Assembly (NCBI GenBank): GCA_046154695.1
Contig: JBJXFI010000270.1
Coordinates: forward strand, 1-20,290
DNA from: DALYLB01 sp046154695
GTDB taxonomy: Bacteria > Acidobacteriota > Blastocatellia > RBC074
Direction: 5' to 3'
DNA: 20,290 nucleotides
The notes under the pieces were generated by a model that had not been told where the DNA came from, made no database searches, and saw only the letters and a program-made list of their open reading frames with translations. Shown piece after piece: positions 14,079 through 20,290 of the stretch (positions are counted from its first letter, which is position 1; every line of letters starts with the position of its first letter). A program made the position numbers and the translations under genes.

Positions 14079-16373
14079 ATGATCTCATCCCTCTTCCGCG
14101 CCTTTCTGCTCGGCGCGATTCTCGCAACCGGGGCAGGCGGGCTTCATGCGCAAACGCCGCGGAGCGATTACCTGCGCTACATCAAGATTGCCGCCGATCG
14201 CGGATGGGCCGACAATCCGCAAATCATCGAGGCATGGAAGAAGTCGACCCGGCCCAGCGAACTGTGGGGATACGACGCCCCGGGCCATCCGATCTATCTC
14301 GCGGACATGCTCGGGTACCTCTATCAGGAAACGAAAGATCGATCCTATGCCGAAAAGGCGCGGGACATTCTGGCCTCGTATGGCGACCTGCGCGACACCA
14401 TTCCCGCCGACTATCCGGGCAGGCGGATCGAGTACCGCAACGGCGTGCCGGCGCTCTCCAATTTCTTCATCATGCCCCCCTACTCGCGGGCGTATATGCG
14501 GATTCGAGAGAGCGGCGTGATGGATGCGAAGACCCGCGAAAAGATCGAGCGGGATCTCGCTTTCAGCCTCGATCACATTTTCTATTTCCCGGAATGGGGA
14601 GCGCACAACCGGGCGATGCTGCGCGCCGAGAGCCTGATATACGGCGCGGTCGCGCTGGCGAGCCATCCGCGCGCGGCGAAGTGGAGGCAGCTTGCGGAGA
14701 CGCTCGCCTCGGACAGCCTGAAGCAATGGGAGATCGAGGATGCGACCGGATATCACGGGGTCTGGCTCTATTCGGTGTTCTCTTATGCCGAGGTCTCGAA
14801 GCGGGACGACGTGCTGCAATCGCCGATGATCCGGTACTATCTCGACTATTTCGCCCAGCTTGTCACGCCGCATGGCAATCTGGCCGATTTCGGGGATTCT
14901 CATTGGAACGGCGGCTGGGAGCGATTCGTTCCGGTCTACGAAAAGGCCGCGAGCCTGTTTCGCGACTCGCGCTACAAATTCGTCGCGACCGAGCTGGCGC
15001 GGCGCGCGATCGAGCGATCGGCGCGCGCCGCCAGCCAGACGGACCTCGTCAATTTCAATCCTGGCGTGGGCGCGGGGGCCGCATTCACCGATGCGCATCG
15101 ATGGGCCGACGATTCGATCAAGCCCGAGCCGCCGGGCAACGGCAGCCAGGAGGTCCTCGAGGACCTGATCGGCAAGAAGTTCGTCTTTCGAAACGGCTGG
15201 GAACGGACGAGCACGATGATGCTTCTCAATTACCGCGACGAGGGAGACGGCGGCCTGCTCGGCCGCGATTACCTGCGCCAGAACCTCTCGGTCGAAGAGG
15301 AAAAGATGCATCACGGCCACGCGGACGAGAATTCGATCGCGCTGCTGATGAGCGGCGGTTCGGTTCTGCTCCACGACGGCGGCTATCGCCCCGACCTTCC
15401 CAGCGGCCCGTATGGCGCCTGGCGCGCCGACTATTTTCACAATCGCGTCGTCGCACGGAAGAACAAGCGGGACAAGACCCAGGACGTCTATGAGTTCCTG
15501 CGCAACTCCGGCGGGTATCGACGCGTCCGTACGCAGAAGATCGATTTCCTGACCTTCAAGGATGTCGATGCCGGCCGCTCGCGGCTCGTGGATGAGGAGA
15601 TGGGATACGAATGGGACCGGACGGTCGCCTATGTCAAACAGCGCGATTTCTTCATCGTCATCGACGGCGTCAAGGCCTTGCGAAGCGACTATTTCACCTT
15701 CACCAATCTGTGGCATACGCGGCAGGCCGCCCGGCAGGCCGATCGAACCTTCGACACCTCGATCGATAAAATCGGCGCCGACCTTCTTCCCGATACTCGG
15801 TCCCTGCTGATCCATTTTCCCGAGAACACGCAGGGCAAACAGATCGGCACCTTCCCGATCTCCCGCCATTTCCAGGATGAGACGGCCATCTATCAAACGG
15901 TGTCGAGCTATTATCACGCGGGAGACACCGAATTTTTCGTCACGATCCTCTACCCGCACGATCGCGCGGCGGCTCCCGGCATCCCCCTCGCGCAATTTCG
16001 GATGCTGGAAGTCGATAAACCCGGAAAGGCGCTCGGCCTGCAGTTCGAGGAGAACGGCGAGCGATTCTCCCTCTGCGTCAAGCTCGATCTCGGCATGGAC
16101 CTCGCGCGCGAGCCCGTCGGCCCGCGATACCAATACTCGCTCGGCAAGGTGCGCTACGGCGATTTCGAGACCGACGCCTCGTTCCTCTTCGCCCGCGTCA
16201 GGGGCGATCAGGCCTCTTACGCGGCGGCAACCATGACCAAAATCCTTTATCGAGATGAGCCTCTGATGGAGGCCCTCCCCACCACGTTCGGCCTCCAGCT
16301 CGACGGCGCTCCGCCCCGCGCGGGATTCTCGAAATGGCGTTTCTGGGAAGATACCGTCAAGTTGAAAAATTGA
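14079..16373 (+). CDS. Secreted heparinase II/III-like polysaccharide lyase family protein
   Basis: A 764-residue protein with a signal peptide (1-24, cleavage after LHA or HAQ). It has the two-part architecture of heparinase II/III-like proteins. An alpha/alpha-toroid (about 30-350) includes PEWGAHNRAML (171-181) and GYHGVWLYS (224-232). A beta-sandwich domain begins with the metal/catalytic stretch MHHGHADENSI (410-420), LLHDGGYRP (430-438) and YFHNRVV (452-458). The H-x-H-A-D core is the family hallmark. Members cleave uronic-acid-containing polysaccharides such as heparan, alginate or ulvan-like glycans; which one cannot be decided here. AAGGA lies 7 nt before the ATG. It is the second gene of a pair with the deacetylase, suggesting deacetylation and cleavage of the same glycan. 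Confidence 0.85.
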   Translation: MISSLFRAFLLGAILATGAGGLHAQTPRSDYLRYIKIAADRGWADNPQIIEAWKKSTRPSELWGYDAPGHPIYLADMLGYLYQETKDRSYAEKARDILASYGDLRDTIPADYPGRRIEYRNGVPALSNFFIMPPYSRAYMRIRESGVMDAKTREKIERDLAFSLDHIFYFPEWGAHNRAMLRAESLIYGAVALASHPRAAKWRQLAETLASDSLKQWEIEDATGYHGVWLYSVFSYAEVSKRDDVLQSPMIRYYLDYFAQLVTPHGNLADFGDSHWNGGWERFVPVYEKAASLFRDSRYKFVATELARRAIERSARAASQTDLVNFNPGVGAGAAFTDAHRWADDSIKPEPPGNGSQEVLEDLIGKKFVFRNGWERTSTMMLLNYRDEGDGGLLGRDYLRQNLSVEEEKMHHGHADENSIALLMSGGSVLLHDGGYRPDLPSGPYGAWRADYFHNRVVARKNKRDKTQDVYEFLRNSGGYRRVRTQKIDFLTFKDVDAGRSRLVDEEMGYEWDRTVAYVKQRDFFIVIDGVKALRSDYFTFTNLWHTRQAARQADRTFDTSIDKIGADLLPDTRSLLIHFPENTQGKQIGTFPISRHFQDETAIYQTVSSYYHAGDTEFFVTILYPHDRAAAPGIPLAQFRMLEVDKPGKALGLQFEENGERFSLCVKLDLGMDLAREPVGPRYQYSLGKVRYGDFETDASFLFARVRGDQASYAAATMTKILYRDEPLMEALPTTFGLQLDGAPPRAGFSKWRFWEDTVKLKN

Positions 16374-16412
16374 TTGCGGCGATCATAATTTAGAGTAATT
16401 TGGTTAGACCAC

Positions 16413-16441
16413 TTGACACTTTTATGAGACCTGTCTACCTT
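16413..16441 (+). promoter_or_regulatory. Sigma-70-type promoter for TonB-dependent receptor
   Basis: A perfect TTGACA (16413-16418) and TACCTT (16436-16441) are separated by 17 nt. Transcription would begin near 16448, giving a leader of about 245 nt before the receptor ATG. The surrounding 16374-16440 is visibly richer in A and T than the flanking genes. No terminator is seen after the heparinase-like gene, so read-through may also contribute. Confidence 0.65.
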
Positions 16442-16578
16442 GTCCTTCATCAACCTGATTGAGTATGGATCAGTCGACAAATGATCGACTCCCCGCTGGC
16501 TGGCTTTTTTGGGATGGGTCTCGCAAAGAACTCGAAATTGCAAGGTTTGCTGATAGCGTACATGTAAAAATCAGGCAT

Positions 16579-16639
16579 GGAACACCAACGGCGAAGTCCC
16601 TGGATGAAATCCATCCGCCCGTCGCCAACACGGTGTTCC
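16579..16639 (+). promoter_or_regulatory. Nested stem-loop in receptor leader
   Basis: Three coaxial stems are visible. GGAACACC (16579-16586) pairs with GGTGTTCC (16632-16639), GGCGA (16590-16594) with TCGCC (16622-16626), and GGATG (16602-16606) with CATCC (16612-16616) around a 5-nt loop. Together they give 18 base pairs separated by internal loops. It sits in the transcribed leader about 55 nt before the receptor start and could be a regulatory RNA element. A 70-codon frame (16465-16674) runs across it but has no clear RBS, so I treat the stretch as leader. The rest of 16442-16693 shows nothing else I can name. Confidence 0.55.
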
Positions 16640-16693
16640 GATCGCCGCTCGGTCCACGCAACAAAAACACATGAAAAACAACGAGGTGATGCG

Positions 16694-19600
16694 ATGAAAA
16701 CCATCCGTCAGACAGTCTCTCTACTCTGCCTCCTGGCTCTCTTGAGCGTAATAGTCCTTGGGCAAGCCGGAAAAGGCTCGCTCTCGGGAACGGTTTTGGA
16801 TGGAAACGGCGCCGCGATTGCGAATGCCAAGGTGATGGCGAAACAGGACGCAACCGGACAGGTCCTCGAAAGCTCGACGACGAGCGCCGGGTTGTATGCG
16901 TTTCCGACACTGGATGTGGGCGTCTATACGCTGACGATCGAGGCGCGCGGTTTCAAGAAATCGACCCGAACCAATTTGACGGTGGGGGTTTCAAACCGCA
17001 CGGTTGGCGATTTCACGATGCAGGCCGGAGACGTGAACGATTCAGTCACGATCAGTTCCGATGGGCCGGCGCTGCAGACGCAGACGACCGAGATCGGGTA
17101 CAGCTTCTCGCCGAAGCTCTTCAAGGACGCGCCGATCTATGCCTCGGGCATCCGCAACCCCGAAGCCTTCATCGGTTTTCAGGCGGGGGTGGTCAACGGC
17201 GCGGGCGCGGAGGGCGGCATCTCCGGCGGCGCGCGGCGGTCGAAGGAGATTCTGATCGACGGCGCGAACGCGACCAATCCCGAGTCGGGCGGCGTGGCCT
17301 TCAACGGGCTGCCTTCAGTCGAGGCGCTCGGCGAATTCAAGCTGATCAATAACACCTTCGCGGCGGAATACGGGCGAACGGGAGGCGGAATCGAATCCTT
17401 CGTGACGGCGTCGGGAGGAAATCAATTCCACGGCAACGTCTTCAACTTCCATTCGTCGAGCGCGCTCAGCGCGAATGTATGGGCGACGAATGCGACGCCG
17501 CTCGGCGCGGGCGTCAAGGCGAGAAAGCTGCCCTATCACGGCAACGAGTATGGATTCTCGCTGGGCGGCCCGGTCTATCTGCCGAAGAAGATCTTCGGCC
17601 CCGTCGGCGGATACAACGAAGACAAATCGAAGACCTTCTTCTTCTTCACGGTCGACAACTTCCGGCGTTCGAGCGCGACGGCGGGCTTCCGCAATATGCC
17701 GACGGCCAAACAGTTGCAGGGGGATTTCTCCGAGCTGCTGCCGCGCGCGATCTGGGATCCGGTGACCAATCAGGCGTTCCCGGGCAACATCATTCCGCAA
17801 AACCGGTTCAGCTCGGTCAGCCGGAACATTCTCGGCCTGCTGCCGCAGCCGACGACCTCGGGGCTGACGGCCAACTACCTGGCGACGACCCTGTCCCAGA
17901 ACAAACAGGATTCGTGGAGCCTGAAGATCAACCACAATATCTCGAACAAGCATCTGATCGCGGGCTATTTCACCAAGCAGAGCCTGGAAAGCCTGACGGA
18001 TGGCCCGCTCCCGGCGCCGCTGCTCGGCGCGAACGGCAACGCGGTGGCGGCGAACCGTCCGATCTTCGCGCGGTTCAACTATACCTGGATCGTCTCGGAC
18101 CGGACGACGATCGAGGCCACCTATGGCATCACGGAGCTTCGCCAGTATTTCGACAATCAGAGCGTCGGCCAGGGCTGGCCGCAAAAACTGGGACTGAAGG
18201 GCGTGGCCGATGGCGAGACGAGCGCTTTCCCGGTCGTGAATTTCAGCGACGGCCGGTATACGAATCTGGCCGACACCAACGGCACCAAGACCAAGGGAAC
18301 GCAGTTCAATCTCACGGATCATGTCCGCGCCGATCTGTCGATGGTGCGCGGCAACTTCAACTGGAAATTCGGCATCGACCATCGATGGATGCGCACGACG
18401 GGGGAGCCGCTTCCGACGGGCGGGTTCGACGATGCGGGCGTGCAGGGCGTCTTCGCCTTCTCGCCGCTGCAGACGGCCAACCCGGCCGCGACGGGCACCA
18501 CCGGCGATTCGTTCGCCAGTTTCCTGCTCGGCCAGGTCGACACGGCCTCGCGCACCTACAACGCGAATGCCTCCTCGGCGAACTTCGGGTACCATGCGTG
18601 GTATGGACAGGCCGACTGGCGGCTTCGCCCGAACATCACGGTCAATCTCGGAATGCGGTATGAAATTCCGATTCCGCGCTCGACCAGTCCGACGGCGTTC
18701 ACCTCGTTCGATCCGAACCTGGCCGACCCGCGCAGCGGATTGAAGGGCGCGCTCGCCTATCTCGGCGATTGCGCGGGATGCGTCAAGGGGAATCGCTTCG
18801 GCGAGATCGATTACTCCTCATTCGGCCCGCGCCTGGGGCTGGCCTGGTCCATGAATCAGAAAACAGTCCTCCGCGTGGGGTATGGAATGTACTATGCGGC
18901 CGGCAATGGATTGACGGGCGGATTCTGCATTCGGTGCCAGAACGGGTACTCGAACACGGCCGGCCTTTCGCGTCCGACCGCCACCGGAGCCGCCCTGAAC
19001 TGGGACAACGGATTCGTTCCGCCGCCCAATTTCCTGCCGCCGCCGATCATCAGCGCCTCGGCGGGCAACGCGGCGGATGACATCTGGTATATCAGCCCAA
19101 ATTCCGGCACCGCGCCGCGATTCCAGAACTGGAGCCTGAGCCTGCAGCGGGAGCTGCCCTTCAAGCTGCTGTTCGAGGCCGCCTACATCGGCAACCGCGG
19201 CACGCGCCTGTCGGCCAACCATAATCCGCTGAACCACCTCGATCCGAAGTTTTATGCTCTGGGCGCGCTGCTCAATCAGCGGATCGACGCCCCGGCGGTC
19301 GTCGCCGCGGGTTATAAGACGCCCTACGCGAATTTCATCACCGACTGGGGGGCCGGCGCCACGCTCGCGCGCGCGCTTCGCCCGTTCCCGCACATCAACG
19401 GGCCGGTCAACAACGAATACAACCCGATCGGCAGCTCCTGGTACGACTCATTGCAGTTGAAACTGGACCGCCGGTTCGGCAACCTCTTCCTCGAGGCGAA
19501 CTACACCTGGTCGAAGGCGCTGACCAACGCGTCCGGCTCCCAGACCAGCGGCGACTCGAACAACCGGAATCCGAAGAGCGATAATCCTTACGACCCGAAT

Positions 19601-20227
19601 GTGCTTCAACGGGAGAAGAGTTATCAGTACACGGACTATCCGCATATCTTCAACGTCGTCGGCGTTCTGGACCTGCCGTTCGGAAAGGGCAAGCGGTTCC
19701 TGAGCAGCGGCGCGGTCGTGGATCGCGTTTTTGGCGGCTGGTCGGTGAGCTTCACGGGCTCCTATACCTCCGGCGCGCTGATTCTGCTCAACGCGCCCGC
19801 GTTGACCTATCCGAACTGGGGCTTCGCCTATGGGCGCAAGCGCGTGAACTTCACCGGACAGGAGATTCAGACAGGCGTCAATCGCAGGGACCTCGATCCG
19901 CGCAACACCAATATCCGCTGGATCAACCCCGGCCTGTTCAGCATCCCGGGCACGTTTGAACTCGGCAATGCGCCGGTCTATCACTCGGCCCTTCGGGACC
20001 CGAATGCCTTCAACGACAACATGGGATTCATCAAACGGACTCGAATCACGGAGACCATCCAGTTCGAGCTGCGCGGTGAATTCTTCAACATCTTCAACCG
20101 CACCAACTTCGGCATCGGCGGCGCGCCCGCGCGTCCCAACACGGCCGATCTGGTGCGCTTCGGCGTTCCCAACGGCCCGCGCACCGGCGCCCGCCTCGGA
20201 CAGGTCGTCGCGAAGATCACGTTCTGA
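16694..20227 (+). CDS. Oar-type TonB-dependent receptor
   Basis: A 1177-residue outer-membrane receptor. The signal peptide covers about 1-23. Residues 27-112 form a carboxypeptidase-regulatory-like beta-sandwich (GSLSGTVLDGNGAAIANA at 28-45). The plug follows (about 113-260), with EILIDGANATNPES (185-198) and AEYGRTGGG (224-232) as conserved marks. The remainder is a 22-strand-type barrel ending in phenylalanine. NRGTRL and NIFNRTNFG near the end are typical of Acidobacteriota Oar-like receptors, which are thought to take up complex organic molecules using TonB energy. I could not identify a TonB box. GAGGTGAT precedes the ATG at 16694; the longer frame from 16577 lacks support. The neighbouring lyase-type gene suggests glycan products as cargo. 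Confidence 0.92.
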   Translation: MKTIRQTVSLLCLLALLSVIVLGQAGKGSLSGTVLDGNGAAIANAKVMAKQDATGQVLESSTTSAGLYAFPTLDVGVYTLTIEARGFKKSTRTNLTVGVSNRTVGDFTMQAGDVNDSVTISSDGPALQTQTTEIGYSFSPKLFKDAPIYASGIRNPEAFIGFQAGVVNGAGAEGGISGGARRSKEILIDGANATNPESGGVAFNGLPSVEALGEFKLINNTFAAEYGRTGGGIESFVTASGGNQFHGNVFNFHSSSALSANVWATNATPLGAGVKARKLPYHGNEYGFSLGGPVYLPKKIFGPVGGYNEDKSKTFFFFTVDNFRRSSATAGFRNMPTAKQLQGDFSELLPRAIWDPVTNQAFPGNIIPQNRFSSVSRNILGLLPQPTTSGLTANYLATTLSQNKQDSWSLKINHNISNKHLIAGYFTKQSLESLTDGPLPAPLLGANGNAVAANRPIFARFNYTWIVSDRTTIEATYGITELRQYFDNQSVGQGWPQKLGLKGVADGETSAFPVVNFSDGRYTNLADTNGTKTKGTQFNLTDHVRADLSMVRGNFNWKFGIDHRWMRTTGEPLPTGGFDDAGVQGVFAFSPLQTANPAATGTTGDSFASFLLGQVDTASRTYNANASSANFGYHAWYGQADWRLRPNITVNLGMRYEIPIPRSTSPTAFTSFDPNLADPRSGLKGALAYLGDCAGCVKGNRFGEIDYSSFGPRLGLAWSMNQKTVLRVGYGMYYAAGNGLTGGFCIRCQNGYSNTAGLSRPTATGAALNWDNGFVPPPNFLPPPIISASAGNAADDIWYISPNSGTAPRFQNWSLSLQRELPFKLLFEAAYIGNRGTRLSANHNPLNHLDPKFYALGALLNQRIDAPAVVAAGYKTPYANFITDWGAGATLARALRPFPHINGPVNNEYNPIGSSWYDSLQLKLDRRFGNLFLEANYTWSKALTNASGSQTSGDSNNRNPKSDNPYDPNVLQREKSYQYTDYPHIFNVVGVLDLPFGKGKRFLSSGAVVDRVFGGWSVSFTGSYTSGALILLNAPALTYPNWGFAYGRKRVNFTGQEIQTGVNRRDLDPRNTNIRWINPGLFSIPGTFELGNAPVYHSALRDPNAFNDNMGFIKRTRITETIQFELRGEFFNIFNRTNFGIGGAPARPNTADLVRFGVPNGPRTGARLGQVVAKITF

Positions 20228-20290
20228 TTCCTGCCCGAATTATTGGAGGAAAACCACGGGGGCCGCGGGAGCACAGGAAAGAGAACAATC
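20228..20290. other. Right-end intergenic tail
   Basis: The last 63 bases contain a GGAGGAAAA and an AGGAAAGAG stretch but no start codon in a suitable position and no terminator hairpin followed by T-run. A further plus-strand gene may begin just beyond the edge. Confidence 0.3.

Noticed and set aside
14085..16133. Very long antisense open frame (682 codons) opposite the heparinase-like gene
   Set aside because: It is a shadow of third-position G/C bias; the plus-strand frame has a signal peptide, family motifs and a good RBS.

Overview
The window looks like a piece of a high-GC chromosome from an Acidobacteriota bacterium, most likely the Bryobacterales/Solibacter side of the phylum. This is inferred from gene content, not from a marker gene: a very large Oar-type TonB-dependent receptor with an N-terminal carboxypeptidase-regulatory-like domain, a Tat-exported D-threonine-aldolase-type enzyme, a secreted creatininase-family protein, a GH29 fucosidase, a heparinase-II/III-like protein and dispersed palindromic repeats. 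I see no rRNA, tRNA, CRISPR array, transposase, integrase or phage gene.

Layout. 1-241 holds no complete gene but carries a 94-bp repeat and two related palindromes. 242-1489 (-) encodes a Tat-exported PLP enzyme. Divergent from it, 1675-3654 (+) encodes a CoA-pyrophosphatase-like Nudix hydrolase and, 3 nt later, an APC-type permease. 4015-4236 (+) is a small secreted Lys/Glu-rich protein followed by a clear intrinsic terminator. From 4519 to 11157 everything is on the minus strand. Read in transcription order it is: DMT permease, outer-membrane barrel protein, creatininase-family protein, Nudix-MBL fusion, GH29 fucosidase, ribosomal protein THX. From 11405 to the right end everything is on the plus strand: a MetE-like methyltransferase, a polysaccharide deacetylase, a heparinase-like protein 9 nt behind it, and a 1177-residue TonB-dependent receptor with its own promoter and a structured leader.

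How the genes may work together. The deacetylase and heparinase-like protein both carry signal peptides and are almost certainly co-transcribed, which suggests they trim and cleave one acidic or amino-sugar polysaccharide. The receptor next to them could handle the products, and the exported fucosidase on the other strand adds to a glycan-degrading flavour. The exported D-amino-acid-type enzyme, the APC permease and the exported creatininase-like amidohydrolase suggest scavenging of small nitrogenous compounds. These links are inferred from proximity only.

I do not see an obviously new multi-gene system. The best leads are non-coding. (1) A 94-bp repeat occurs twice in the same orientation, each time placing a perfect hairpin plus U-run just ahead of a ribosome binding site. 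(2) Nested stems lie in the receptor leader. (3) Three further large inverted-repeat structures lie in promoter or intergenic regions.
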